Below are positions 42,703 through 52,921 of a DNA stretch of 64,000 nt, one piece after another. Where the stretch lies: contig NZ_CP114882.2 of assembly GCF_027474525.2 (NCBI RefSeq), positions 2,542,001-2,606,000 of the forward strand. The letters are read 5' to 3'. The notes beneath the pieces were generated by a model. That model saw only the letters and a program-made list of their open reading frames with translations, did not search any database and was not told the DNA's origin. Both the position numbers and the translations under genes were made by a program. How positions within the stretch are numbered: position 1 is the stretch's first letter; every line of letters starts with the position of its first letter. This DNA is from Flavobacterium lacustre. GTDB taxonomy: Bacteria; Bacteroidota; Bacteroidia; Flavobacteriales; Flavobacteriaceae.

Positions 42703-43821
42703 TTAACCTGCCAATGAAACTCCAATTAAAGACCCAATGCCATATGTAATTGCAGCGGCGGCTAATCCGAAACCAACTTGTCTGAAACCTGAAAATAATA
42801 TACTTTTTCCGGTTAATAAAGTGATGGCTGCACCAATTCCAAAAAGACCTACTATACTGCTGCCAATACTCAATAAAATGGCATTTTGACCATCCAAAAG
42901 CATAAAAGGATATAAAGGAATAATGGCGCCAATTGCAAAAAGTACAAAGGAAGCAATCGCCGCTTCCCTAGCTGAACCTCCTAATTCTTCTTTATCAATT
43001 CCCAATTCCTCAGTAATAATGGCATCAATGGCTGTTTCTGGGTTTTCAAAAGCTTTATCAGCCAGTTTTTGAGCTTCAACTGCATTCATTCCTTTTGCCT
43101 GATAAAGCAATACTAATTCTTTTTTTTCTTCTTCTGGTGAGGCTTCTAATTCTTCTGTTTCTAAATCGATTTGGCGTTGGTTCAATTCTCTTGAACTTTG
43201 TACCGATAGCCATTCTCCTAATGCCATTGAAATTGCTCCTGCTAAAAGTCCGGCAATACCCGTTAATAATATCGTATCATTTGAAACTGCCGCTCCGGCA
43301 ACTCCCATAACCAAACTCATATTAGAAACCAATCCGTCATTTGATCCCAAAACGGCTGCTCGTAACGCATTTCCTCCAACTGATTTATGGCGACTTTCAA
43401 ATTTGGACAATAAACCGCCGGAAACATTCAATGCAGCGTTATTATTGACTGCTTCAATGATATTTAGGTGATTGTGTTCAAAACCGGTAAGTTTCTCTCC
43501 TTGTTCGATTTTATTTTTAATTGTATTAACAGCAAATTGTTTTTCAATATTGGATAAACTGCTGATAATAGAACTGTATCCAAAAATCTTCCCTAATTTC
43601 AATTGAAATTTGGCTCTTGATGAAGGGGAAGGCATTGGGTAATTGGCTTCAAATGTCAATACTTTTTCAAGCATGTGTTTTGCATGACCTTTTTCAATTT
43701 CGGCCAGGCTCTGTAAAACTCTCGATAGATTTTCATCCGATTGAATGGCTGCAATACTGTTGTACAAAAAAGCGGTATCCACTTCGGTTTGTAACTGTCC
43801 TTTTAGTTTATTTAAATCCAT
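42703..43821 (-). CDS. VIT1/CCC1-family metal transporter with N-terminal ferritin-like domain
   Basis: 372 residues. The N-terminal part (about 1-135) is a rubrerythrin/ferritin-like helical domain with EIEKGHAKHMLEKV metal ligands. The C-terminal part (about 145-372) is a VIT1/CCC1 transporter with five helices and the diagnostic GSNDGLVSNMSLVMGVAGA loop and the cytosolic metal-binding helices rich in Glu (LETEELEASPEEEKKEL). The family exports Fe2+ or Mn2+ from the cytoplasm. It is co-directional with the CzcA/CusB genes 10 bases away, so it extends the operon to another metal. Confidence 0.88.
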   Translation of the reverse strand: MDLNKLKGQLQTEVDTAFLYNSIAAIQSDENLSRVLQSLAEIEKGHAKHMLEKVLTFEANYPMPSPSSRAKFQLKLGKIFGYSSIISSLSNIEKQFAVNTIKNKIEQGEKLTGFEHNHLNIIEAVNNNAALNVSGGLLSKFESRHKSVGGNALRAAVLGSNDGLVSNMSLVMGVAGAAVSNDTILLTGIAGLLAGAISMALGEWLSVQSSRELNQRQIDLETEELEASPEEEKKELVLLYQAKGMNAVEAQKLADKAFENPETAIDAIITEELGIDKEELGGSAREAAIASFVLFAIGAIIPLYPFMLLDGQNAILLSIGSSIVGLFGIGAAITLLTGKSILFSGFRQVGFGLAAAAITYGIGSLIGVSLAG

Positions 43822-43831
43822 AAAATATCAT

Positions 43832-44947
43832 TTAATTGGCTATATCAAACACCCCTTTTGTCAGTAGTTTTGAAGTAGCATTAATTTCTTTATTTGGAAG
43901 AATCTCTACAAATTCTTCCGATTTTTCACCTAAAGATACGGCAACTTTTTTGAAAGAATATCCTGTTTTAGTATTATCCAGTAACAACACATAATTTTTG
44001 TTGTTTTCTGTCAGCAAAGCATCTGTTGGTATGGCTAAACCTTTCTTAGAATTCACAACAATTCCAGCTTCAACAAACATTCCGGTTAATAATTTTTGTT
44101 TAATGGCATCGTCTAAATGTCCGTGAACATTGATTGTTCTGTCATTTCCTTCTATAGATTTCCCAACTAAATGTACTTCGGCTTTAAAAACTTCTTTACT
44201 GGCTTCAGGAACTCTGAAATTAATCTTCTGCCCTATTTTTACATTCAAAATATCTTTTTCAAAAACAGCTAATTCTAAATGCAAATGATTAGTATCTACA
44301 ATTTCTAAAATTACATCCGAAGGCGCCATCAGCATACCAACATTAGCATTCATGATTACAATATCTCCCGAAATTGGCGAATAAATGGTAATAACCGAAG
44401 TCAGTTTTCCTTTTTCGACCTGACTCGGATTTAGGTTCAAAAGATTCAGTTTTTGTCTTAAACTTTGATAGGTTGCTTTTGCTCTTCGGTATTCACTTTC
44501 TGCTTTGAGGTAGTTTTTTTGAGAGGTTATTTTTTCATCATACAATGTTTTTTGTCTCTCGTATTCTGATTTCAAATAATTAATTTGCTCTGCAACTTCA
44601 AGATAATCTTTTTGAATATCCAAAAATTCAGTATTTTCTAATGTTAATAATGCTTGTCCTTTAGTCACTTTATCACCAACCAAAAGAGAAGTCGATTTTA
44701 CATAACCTCCAATAAAAGTAGTCACTTTGGCTCTGTTTTGAGGCGGAACATCAATTCTTCCCGAAGTTTTTATAGTTACATCAAAATCTTGTTCTACCGG
44801 AGTTGAAATTTCCATTCCGGCTGATTGAAACTGGGCCTTGGTAACATTTATTAAGCCGTCGTCTTTTGGAGTTATATCTTCTGTTTTGGCATCTTTACAA
44901 GAAAAAAGTGATGCTGTTATTGCGAATAGGTATATGATTTTTTTCAT
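43832..44947 (-). CDS. RND efflux periplasmic adaptor (CusB/CzcB-like lipoprotein)
   Basis: 371 residues. The lipoprotein signal ends at LFSC (Cys17). Barrel-sandwich, alpha-hairpin (LKSEYERQKTLYDEKITSQKNYLKAESEY region, about 120-160) and beta-barrel domains follow in the usual membrane-fusion-protein order. It bridges the inner-membrane RND pump and the outer-membrane channel, here both part of the fused protein encoded 10 bases upstream. No N-terminal Met-rich metal-binding tail is seen. Confidence 0.9.
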   Translation of the reverse strand: MKKIIYLFAITASLFSCKDAKTEDITPKDDGLINVTKAQFQSAGMEISTPVEQDFDVTIKTSGRIDVPPQNRAKVTTFIGGYVKSTSLLVGDKVTKGQALLTLENTEFLDIQKDYLEVAEQINYLKSEYERQKTLYDEKITSQKNYLKAESEYRRAKATYQSLRQKLNLLNLNPSQVEKGKLTSVITIYSPISGDIVIMNANVGMLMAPSDVILEIVDTNHLHLELAVFEKDILNVKIGQKINFRVPEASKEVFKAEVHLVGKSIEGNDRTINVHGHLDDAIKQKLLTGMFVEAGIVVNSKKGLAIPTDALLTENNKNYVLLLDNTKTGYSFKKVAVSLGEKSEEFVEILPNKEINATSKLLTKGVFDIAN

Positions 44948-44957
44948 TGGTTACGTA

Positions 44958-47900
44958 TTAAAAATTAAGGTATTGTAAATCTAATTGAGTGCTGTTGAAT
45001 TGTAAAATAGTGTCTAAATAATCGACTTGAATTGTTGTGGCATTTTCTAAACTTTGAATGTATTGAAAGAAATCTATTTCTCCATTTTTATAACTGCTAT
45101 TGGCTACTTTTATAATTTCATCAGATAATTTTTTACCATATTGATTGTAATACGTAATGGCTTCCTTATGCTTTGTTATTTCATTCTTTTTCTGACTGAT
45201 ATAGCGCTCTATTTTTTGTTCTTCATTTTGCTTTTGTTGTTCCCAACTTTGCAATTCGAGTTGCGCTACTTTAGTTTTAGCAATAGTACCCGAAAACAAA
45301 ATAGGAACTGCCAATCCCACTTGAAAGCCATACAAAGATTGTGATAATCCGTTATTTTTTCCTTGAAAATAATCTAAGTTGAGATCCGGTAACCAATGTT
45401 GTTTTTGTAACTGTAGCTGTGTTTTATAGTTTTTAGTAATGCTTTCTAAATAAGTATTATACAAAGACTTACTTGTTTCGTTCATTGTAGTATTTAAAGG
45501 TGCTATTGTGTTACTTTTTACACTGTAATTTTCATCAGATTGAACTAAAGAATTCAGTATTTCATATTGTGCTTTTTTGTCATTTTCAATTTGAGATAAT
45601 TTGGTTCTTATTTGTCTGAATTTCGATTGTGCCGTGATTTTTTCCAGATAATTTGTCTCCCCTAATTCGAATCGGCGGTCGCTTGCTTTAGAAAAATTTT
45701 GGTACAAACTGTCTAAATAAAAATACAGTTTTTCTTGGTGTTGCAAATACACAATATGCTGATACGATTTAGAAACGGCTAATGAAAGCTTGTTTTTCTG
45801 AATCTCATAATTGGCTTTTTCTTTTTCAAATTCTGCAGAATATACCTTTTTTTGCAGTCCGTAAACCGTAGGAAAAGCGAATCGTTGTTGAATCCCGAAA
45901 ACGCGTAATGGTTCGTTATTTAAAGCTAAATTATTTTGGTCATAACTGTAATAAATATTGGTTTTGTCAAAAGTATAGGCTGTTTTTATATTGGAATTCA
46001 TTTTGTCCACTTGCAATTGAGCCGCTTTTATGCTTTTATTATTTTCTAAAGCTTTTGAAATTAAAGTATCTAATTCCGGATTGCTATTTTGCGAAAAAGC
46101 AAATGAAGAACTTAAAAGCAATACAAACATATAAGTTGACTTTTTATGCAATTTGAATTTAGGTTTTTTAAATTCTTTGGCATCAAAAACTTTAAACAAA
46201 ATAGGCAAGACAATCATCGTTAATAAAGTAGCGGTAAATAATCCACCAATAACGACTGTGGCTAATGGTCTTTGTACCTCTGCTCCCGCCGATGATGAGA
46301 TTGCCATTGGTAAAAAACCTAATGCTGCCGCAGCTGCTGTCAATAAAACCGGACGCAATCTGTCTGTTGTACCTTTTAAAATCAATTCGTCCATATTAGT
46401 CATTCCTTGATGTTTTAATTCTTTAAAATGTTCGATAAGTACAATTCCGTTTAATACTGCAATTCCAAAAAGTGCAATAAAACCTACTCCTGCAGAGATA
46501 CTAAAAGGCAAATCGCGCATCCATAAAAATAATATTCCTCCCACTGCCGAAAGCGGAATGGCTGAGTACACCATTAAAGCTTCTTTGATAGAACCAAAGG
46601 CAAAATGCAGTAAGATAAATATTAAAAATAAAGCTATCGGAACGGCAATCATCAAACGGGCTTTTGCACTTTGAAGGTTTTCAAACTGACCACCATATTT
46701 TACATAATAGCCTGCAGGAAGTTTAATTTTTGTATCTACAATTTTCTGAATATCAGTAACAACGCTTTGTAAATCTCGATTTCTAACGTTGATTCCAACA
46801 ACAATTCGTCTATTGGTATTGTCTCTTGAAATTTTGGCAGGACCTTCTGTATATTCAATTTTAGCCAATTCGCTTAACGGAATTTGTTCTCCATTTGGAA
46901 TTGAAACATACAGGTTTTTTAAATCCTCAATACTTTGACGATTGTCTTGATCTAAACGAATAACCATATCAAAACGCTTTTCTCCTTCAAAAACATTTCC
47001 AACTGTTTTTCCTGCAAAACTCAGTGCAATCATTTCATTTAAATCGGCAATATTAAGTCCGTATCGGGCAATTTTTGAGCGGTCATATTGTACAAACATT
47101 TGTGGCAAACCTTCTGTTTTTTCAATAATTACATCTGAAGCTCCGGGTATGTTTTTAATTGCTTTTTCAATTTCGTGCGCTTTTTGAGCTAAAACATTCA
47201 AATCTTCACCAAAAATTTTAACGGCTACATCCGAGCGCGTTCCTGAAATTAATTCGTTGAAACGCATTTCTATAGGTTGCGTAAACTCGATTTCCATATT
47301 TGGAATTTCATTTTCGATAGCCGCTTTTATTTTATCGGCCAATTCGTCTTTGCTGGCTGCAGAAACCCATTCAGATTTTGGTTTTAATTTTACAATAATA
47401 TCACTTTCCTCCATAGACATAGGGTCTGTTGGCACTTCTGCCGCACCAATTCGGCTAACAACTTGTTCTACTTCAGGGAAATTTTTAAGGATAATTTTTT
47501 CGATTTTGGTAGTGGTAGCAATTGTTTTTGTTAATGAAGTCCCTGTTTTTAATACCGGTTGAATCACAAAATCACCTTCGTCAAGTGTAGGAATAAATTC
47601 ACCTCCCATTGTCATAAATAAACCGCTGGCAAAAAACAATAATCCTAATGCGCCATAAAGTACTTTTTTGGTATTTTTTAATGCCCAGGAAATAACGGGC
47701 AAGTACAATGAATTCAATTTACGGATTAATTTGCTGGAAATTGAATTCGGATTTTCTTCCGTTGGTTTCAAAAATAAAGAGGAAACTACGGGAACATAAG
47801 TAAAACAGAAAATCATGGCTCCAACCAATGCAAAACTAAAAGTCATTGCCATGGGTTTAAACATTTTCCCTTCAATACCAGATAATGACAATATTGGAAT

Positions 47901-49292
47901 AAAAACAATCAAAATAATCAACTGACCAAAAATAGCCGAATTCATCATTTTTGAAGCACTTTTATACGTGATTTGGTCAATTTCTAATTGACGTTCTTCT
48001 TTGGATAAATTTACTAAATGAGCGGATTTATGAGCGATTTGAAAAGCAATAAACTCAACAATAATTACCGCTCCGTCAATGATAATCCCAAAATCGATTG
48101 CGCCTAAACTCATTAAATTAGCATCGATTCCAAAAATATTCATGAACGAAATGGCAAACAATAAACACAGCGGAATTACTGAAGCGACTACTAATCCGGA
48201 ACGCCAATTTCCTAATAATAAAACCACTACGAAAATTACGATTAAACAACCTAAGATCAAGTTTTCGGCTACTGTAAATGTGGTTTTTCCAACTAATTCA
48301 CTTCGTTCCAAAAAGCCATTGATGTAAACGCCTTCAGGCAAAGTTTTTTGAATCTCGGCAACTCGGTTTTTTACATCGCTGATGACTTGTTTTGAGTTTC
48401 CTCCTTTGAGCATCATTACCTGACCCAAGACTTTTTCGCCTTCGCCGTTGCCCGTAATTGCTCCAAAACGATTGGCGTGACCAAAACGGACTTCAGCTAC
48501 ATTTTTGACATAAACAGGCAAACCGTCAGTGGTTTTAACTACGATATTTTCAATGTCTTGAATCGAATTTACTTTTCCTTCTCCTCGAATAAAATAACTT
48601 TGATTCACTTTTTCGATATAAGCACCGCCAGCAATGCTGTTGTTTTTTTCCAAAGCTGTAAAAACATCAGTCATTGTGATATTCATGGCTTTTAAGCTGG
48701 ATGGTTTAATGGCGATTTCGTACTGTTTTAGATAACCTCCCCAAGTATTAATTTCAACAACGCCTTTGATACCAGACAATTGTCGTTTGACTACCCAATC
48801 CTGAATGGTTCGCAAATCAGTAACGGAATAATTATTCTTAAATTTTGGTTTTACTTCTAATGTGTATTGGTAAATTTCTCCTAATCCGGTGGTAATTGGT
48901 CCCATTTCTGGAGTTCCAAAACCTTGCGGAATTTTCTCGGAAGCTGCTTTGATTTTTTCAGCAATCAGTTGTCTTGGTAGATAGGTTCCCAAATCATCGT
49001 CAAAAACTATAGTAACAACAGATAGTCCAAATTTGGATATTGAACGAATTTCTTTTACACCCGGCAAATTCGCCATTTCAATTTCTACAGGATAAGTAAT
49101 AAATTGTTCAATATCTTGTGTAGAAAGATTTCTTGAAGTGGTAATAACCTGAACTTGGTTATTAGTCACATCGGGAACTGCTCCAATAGAGATTTGGAAT
49201 ACAGAAAACATACCGAATCCAAAGACTCCGAGAGTGAAGAGTAAAACAATGAGTTTGTTTTTTAAACTAAAAGCAATAATTTTTTCAAGCAT
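44958..49292 (-). CDS. CzcA-type heavy-metal RND pump fused to a TolC-like outer-membrane factor
   Basis: 1444 residues. Residues 1 to about 1035 form a complete HME-RND transporter with 12 helices. The helix-4 signature DFGIIIDGAVIIVE (about 400-414) is the CzcA (HME1, Zn/Co/Cd) form rather than the CusA form. A new signal-like hydrophobic segment (FVLLLSSSFAFSQ) follows at about 1055-1068. The last about 375 residues have the coiled-coil, TolC-like outer-membrane factor pattern. Some Bacteroidetes pumps carry this fusion. How a single chain reaches both membranes is not evident; cleavage at the internal signal is likely. A 74-base gap separates it from the kinase gene. Confidence 0.92.
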   Translation of the reverse strand: MLEKIIAFSLKNKLIVLLFTLGVFGFGMFSVFQISIGAVPDVTNNQVQVITTSRNLSTQDIEQFITYPVEIEMANLPGVKEIRSISKFGLSVVTIVFDDDLGTYLPRQLIAEKIKAASEKIPQGFGTPEMGPITTGLGEIYQYTLEVKPKFKNNYSVTDLRTIQDWVVKRQLSGIKGVVEINTWGGYLKQYEIAIKPSSLKAMNITMTDVFTALEKNNSIAGGAYIEKVNQSYFIRGEGKVNSIQDIENIVVKTTDGLPVYVKNVAEVRFGHANRFGAITGNGEGEKVLGQVMMLKGGNSKQVISDVKNRVAEIQKTLPEGVYINGFLERSELVGKTTFTVAENLILGCLIVIFVVVLLLGNWRSGLVVASVIPLCLLFAISFMNIFGIDANLMSLGAIDFGIIIDGAVIIVEFIAFQIAHKSAHLVNLSKEERQLEIDQITYKSASKMMNSAIFGQLIILIVFIPILSLSGIEGKMFKPMAMTFSFALVGAMIFCFTYVPVVSSLFLKPTEENPNSISSKLIRKLNSLYLPVISWALKNTKKVLYGALGLLFFASGLFMTMGGEFIPTLDEGDFVIQPVLKTGTSLTKTIATTTKIEKIILKNFPEVEQVVSRIGAAEVPTDPMSMEESDIIVKLKPKSEWVSAASKDELADKIKAAIENEIPNMEIEFTQPIEMRFNELISGTRSDVAVKIFGEDLNVLAQKAHEIEKAIKNIPGASDVIIEKTEGLPQMFVQYDRSKIARYGLNIADLNEMIALSFAGKTVGNVFEGEKRFDMVIRLDQDNRQSIEDLKNLYVSIPNGEQIPLSELAKIEYTEGPAKISRDNTNRRIVVGINVRNRDLQSVVTDIQKIVDTKIKLPAGYYVKYGGQFENLQSAKARLMIAVPIALFLIFILLHFAFGSIKEALMVYSAIPLSAVGGILFLWMRDLPFSISAGVGFIALFGIAVLNGIVLIEHFKELKHQGMTNMDELILKGTTDRLRPVLLTAAAAALGFLPMAISSSAGAEVQRPLATVVIGGLFTATLLTMIVLPILFKVFDAKEFKKPKFKLHKKSTYMFVLLLSSSFAFSQNSNPELDTLISKALENNKSIKAAQLQVDKMNSNIKTAYTFDKTNIYYSYDQNNLALNNEPLRVFGIQQRFAFPTVYGLQKKVYSAEFEKEKANYEIQKNKLSLAVSKSYQHIVYLQHQEKLYFYLDSLYQNFSKASDRRFELGETNYLEKITAQSKFRQIRTKLSQIENDKKAQYEILNSLVQSDENYSVKSNTIAPLNTTMNETSKSLYNTYLESITKNYKTQLQLQKQHWLPDLNLDYFQGKNNGLSQSLYGFQVGLAVPILFSGTIAKTKVAQLELQSWEQQKQNEEQKIERYISQKKNEITKHKEAITYYNQYGKKLSDEIIKVANSSYKNGEIDFFQYIQSLENATTIQVDYLDTILQFNSTQLDLQYLNF

Positions 49293-49366
49293 TTTTACCT
49301 TATTTTATTTGTACCAAAAGTAAGGTATAAATATAAGGAATAACTTAAGAACAACTTAAGGTCGGC

Positions 49367-50746
49367 TTAATCAAAACTTAAAATCACTACTGTTCCGTGA
49401 TTGATTTTACTTTTAATTTCGAATTTTGTATGCAGTAATTGGGCTATTTTTTTAACTATCGAAAGGCCTAAACCAGACCCTTTTATTTCGGGATGATTTG
49501 TTGGACTGGAACGATAAAAAGGATTGAAAATTTTATCTAAATCTTCAGCGGCAATCCCAATTCCGTTATCCGAAATAGTGCAAATCGTTTTTCTTTCCTT
49601 TTTAGAAAGAATTATTGAGATTTCGCCTTGTTCTTCAGAATATTTTATCGCATTACTGATAATATTGCTAATAATAATTGACACTAAATAGTTATCCGAT
49701 TCTATAAAATAATCTTTTGAAAACGAATGGTTTATTGTGATTTTCTTCGTGTTTATTTTTCCCGAATACAGCGTTAATATATCTAAAATCAAAGCGTTCA
49801 AATATACTTTTTCAATTTTTAAACTTTGTTTTTGATTCTCAAAACGAGCCAGTAACAGCAATTGATCAACCAAGTTATTCAAGCGATTGACTTCGGTAAT
49901 ACTGTACTTTATTTTATCTTCATATTCGGCTTGAGTTCTGGACTTTCTAATCAAAACTTCGAGAGTGCCTTTTAATACCGTTAATGGTGTTCGCAGTTCG
50001 TGTGACGCATCAGAAGTGAATTGTTTTTCGCGTTCAACAGCGTTTTCTATGCGGTCTAATAAATCATTTATTGTTTTAGAAAGTACAAATAATTCGTCCT
50101 TATTTTGTGGTAAAACGATTCGGTCTTTCAGATTATCTTTTGTGATTCTTCGAGACGTTTCGGTAATCATGGTTACCGGTTTTATACTTCTGCCGGCAAT
50201 TAAACGGGCAATAAGAAATAAAACAATCAATATCAGCGGAAAAGCGATGTAAAGTGTATTTCTTAAATTAGTCAAAATCATGGTGGCATCATCAAGCGAC
50301 ATGGCCACAAAAAGATGTCCTACAATTTTTTTTTCGTCAAAAAGAGGTACTTGTATCTGACGAATTGGTTTTTTATTTAGATAAGTATCAATAAATTGAT
50401 TGTCTAATTGATACTTGTATAACTTGAGTTGAAGTCCTTTAAGATTTGGAGATTTATCAATTAGTTTATCATTAATGTCTAAAAACTGTACAAAAACCGG
50501 ATTTACATTCACTGTATTATGCTCACGCGCTCTCCATTGGTCAACTTGAATCAAATAGGTATTGTTTCTGTCAATTTCAATTTCTTCAAGATGTTTCTCT
50601 ACTTCGGTTTGAATATCATCATTGATGTGATTGTTTACGCTAAAATTTATGATTTTATAAATTACAAAAAACACCACCGAAATCAATAAGCCAGTGCTTA
50701 AGATATAATTGAAGGCGATTCTGTTTTTATAGGAGAATGAAAACAT
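49367..50746 (-). CDS. Sensor histidine kinase of the metal-efflux operon (CusS/CzcS-like)
   Basis: 459 residues. Two membrane helices (about 12-34 and 165-187) frame a periplasmic sensor of about 130 residues, followed by a HAMP domain, the dimerisation box SDASHELRTPLTVLKG (His about 247), and the ATPase boxes NIISNAIKYSEE, DNGIGIAAEDL and GSGLGLSIVKK. It probably senses a periplasmic metal and phosphorylates the regulator encoded 3 bases upstream. Confidence 0.92.
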   Translation of the reverse strand: MFSFSYKNRIAFNYILSTGLLISVVFFVIYKIINFSVNNHINDDIQTEVEKHLEEIEIDRNNTYLIQVDQWRAREHNTVNVNPVFVQFLDINDKLIDKSPNLKGLQLKLYKYQLDNQFIDTYLNKKPIRQIQVPLFDEKKIVGHLFVAMSLDDATMILTNLRNTLYIAFPLILIVLFLIARLIAGRSIKPVTMITETSRRITKDNLKDRIVLPQNKDELFVLSKTINDLLDRIENAVEREKQFTSDASHELRTPLTVLKGTLEVLIRKSRTQAEYEDKIKYSITEVNRLNNLVDQLLLLARFENQKQSLKIEKVYLNALILDILTLYSGKINTKKITINHSFSKDYFIESDNYLVSIIISNIISNAIKYSEEQGEISIILSKKERKTICTISDNGIGIAAEDLDKIFNPFYRSSPTNHPEIKGSGLGLSIVKKIAQLLHTKFEIKSKINHGTVVILSFD

Positions 50747-50749
50747 TTT

Positions 50750-51418
50750 TTAGTTTAAATCGTTAGCAATATAACCAACCCCACGAATGGTTTTGATGAG
50801 TTCTTCATCTTTGTTAAGATTGAGTTTTTTTCGAATAGCATTCATAAAAACATCAATTACGCCGGTGTCATATTCAAAATGAATGTCCCAAACATCTTCT
50901 ATGATTTGGTTTCGGGTACATACATTTCCTTTATTTTTGATGAGATAAACTAACAATTCAAATTCCCTTTGTGTGAATACAATTTCTTGGTTTTCGACAA
51001 AAATCTGATGTTTAGATTGAATTATTTTTATGTTTCCAAGGGTTAAAATATCATCGGCATTTTCATTTCTGAAATGAATTTTAATACGCTCCACTAATTC
51101 ATCAAAACTAAAAGGTTTTTTGATGTAATCATTGGCACCAGCTTTTAATCCTTCAATGGTTTCCTGAACAGTATCTTTGGCAGTTAGAAAAATAATAGGC
51201 GTTTTTGTATCCGTTTTTCGAATGGATTTACATACTTCAATGCCTGTCATTTTTGGCAAAATCCAATCCAAAAGAATCACATTTACTTTTTGGCTTAAAG
51301 CCAATTTGTATCCTGTTTCTCCGTCATTAGCTATTAAAACATCGTAGCCTTCCTCCTCTAAACCTTGTTTTAGAAAATTGGCAATTCCTATTTCGTCTTC
51401 AACTATTAGAATTTTCAT
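50750..51418 (-). CDS. OmpR-family response regulator of the metal-efflux operon (CusR-like)
   Basis: 222 residues. The receiver domain has the phospho-acceptor Asp in VILLDWILPKMTG (about 51), the Thr/Lys switch in IIFLTAKD, and a C-terminal winged helix (FTQREFELLVYLIKNKGNVCTR; GVIDVFMNAIRKKL). It lies between the DUF3570 gene and the kinase with 3-base gaps on both sides, so the thiol/flavin module and the two-component system are likely one transcript. Confidence 0.92.
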   Translation of the reverse strand: MKILIVEDEIGIANFLKQGLEEEGYDVLIANDGETGYKLALSQKVNVILLDWILPKMTGIEVCKSIRKTDTKTPIIFLTAKDTVQETIEGLKAGANDYIKKPFSFDELVERIKIHFRNENADDILTLGNIKIIQSKHQIFVENQEIVFTQREFELLVYLIKNKGNVCTRNQIIEDVWDIHFEYDTGVIDVFMNAIRKKLNLNKDEELIKTIRGVGYIANDLN

Positions 51419-51421
51419 TTT

Positions 51422-52873
51422 TTATTGCATTATAAACTTAAAGCCAATGGTAGCAATATTTGCTTTTAAATTATCGCTTCTTTCGTAATGATTGAATCTA
51501 AAGTCGATGTTTTTTAAACCTAATTTCCAGATTTTTGCTCCTGTAAAAATATCAGCGTAATTGATTCCAAAACCGTATTGATTGGCATCAAAAGTGGCTA
51601 AATCAGGATCAGAAGTATAGAATTCTTCTGTTGACAAATGGGTTTCGTATGGTGCATAATATTTAGAACCTGTTTGTGTATAATAACGATACATTGGGAA
51701 AACCGTAAACCGATCCGATAATTTTATAGGTAGTTCTATGCTGGCAGTATGCGATTGTATATCCCAATTATCAGAATAAAAACGGTAATAGGTTCTCAGT
51801 ACAAAACGCTCATTGATGTAGTAATTTAATCTAGCGCCAATTGGCAGTTTAAAACGGCTGTCAGGTAATCTTTCGATGTCATCGGCCAGTTTAAAAACAC
51901 CTGAATTACTCGCGCTTTCGTAGTTGTTGATGTATTGTGATTGTCCGATATAATAATTTGCTTTATCAGCAAAATAGATTCTATGATACGGAGTAGACAG
52001 CAAACCTTGTTGTTGCAAAACATCAAAGAAAACAGATAATTGTAATTTTTTTGAAACCACCTGAGAAAATCCAACCGATGCTGAATAAGAGTTTCTGTTT
52101 ACAGAAGCAATAGTTTTGAATGCAGAAGGTAAATAAGCAGTTGTTGATTGTCCGTTTTGATCTAAAACGGTAACACCGCTAAAATAACCTTGGTTCAAAA
52201 AGTTAGCACCATAAATAGAATATTCATGAAGTTCTGTTGGGTATATTGGTCTCCATTGATCTAAATATACATTAGCTTTCACGCTTAATTCGGTGTTTTT
52301 TTCGTTGAAAAGTGTTGCAATTCCACCACCAAAACCTACTGAAGTATAATCATATTCATTAGAAAAAGAAACATCTGCGTTCCAAATAAAATCTCTGGAG
52401 TCACTACTATGTGCATAATTCGCTGATATTGCTGTTAGTTGATCGCTTTTTGAAGCTCCCGATGAAGCTTGCCAAGGAGTTCCATAAGGTCCGCTAGCTG
52501 CTGCGGCTACTTTATTATTTGATATTCTGTCATCATCTTCACCTCCACCACCTGAAGCTCCGGTAGAATTAAATGGGTTTATATTACTGGAAGATGCTGA
52601 TGAATAAGCTGATATGCCCAAATCTATAGTCAAAGTAGCATCATCATTTACAGGCATATTTACCACTATATTTGATGCTACATCAGTCAATTTTTCAGAA
52701 CCAATTCCTCCAGAAACAACAGATTTTGAACCATTTTGATTGTAATAACTAGCTAAAAAATCTACTTCTGTACTTTCTAAAACCCTTTTTTTGAATACCG
52801 CAGTTGTATCTTTCTCTTGCGAAAAAGCAGTAAATCCAATGAGTGATAAAAGTATTATAATTCTTATTTTCAT
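51422..52873 (-). CDS. DUF3570 outer-membrane beta-barrel protein
   Basis: 483 residues. A Sec signal peptide (MKIRIIILLSLIGFTAFSQE) is followed by alternating hydrophobic/polar strands ending in ATIGFKFIMQ, as in outer-membrane barrels. A glycine/acidic loop GASGGGGEDDDR (about 103-114) is notable and might bind metal. The family has no established function and occurs beside ApbE, thioredoxin and DUF4266 genes. Here it is linked with a metal sensor pair, hinting at a role in metal or electron passage through the outer membrane. Confidence 0.8.
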   Translation of the reverse strand: MKIRIIILLSLIGFTAFSQEKDTTAVFKKRVLESTEVDFLASYYNQNGSKSVVSGGIGSEKLTDVASNIVVNMPVNDDATLTIDLGISAYSSASSSNINPFNSTGASGGGGEDDDRISNNKVAAAASGPYGTPWQASSGASKSDQLTAISANYAHSSDSRDFIWNADVSFSNEYDYTSVGFGGGIATLFNEKNTELSVKANVYLDQWRPIYPTELHEYSIYGANFLNQGYFSGVTVLDQNGQSTTAYLPSAFKTIASVNRNSYSASVGFSQVVSKKLQLSVFFDVLQQQGLLSTPYHRIYFADKANYYIGQSQYINNYESASNSGVFKLADDIERLPDSRFKLPIGARLNYYINERFVLRTYYRFYSDNWDIQSHTASIELPIKLSDRFTVFPMYRYYTQTGSKYYAPYETHLSTEEFYTSDPDLATFDANQYGFGINYADIFTGAKIWKLGLKNIDFRFNHYERSDNLKANIATIGFKFIMQ

Positions 52874-52921
52874 TTTGAATATTTTGAAAATTATATTAAA
52901 CGATTTAGTGTATTCAACAAA

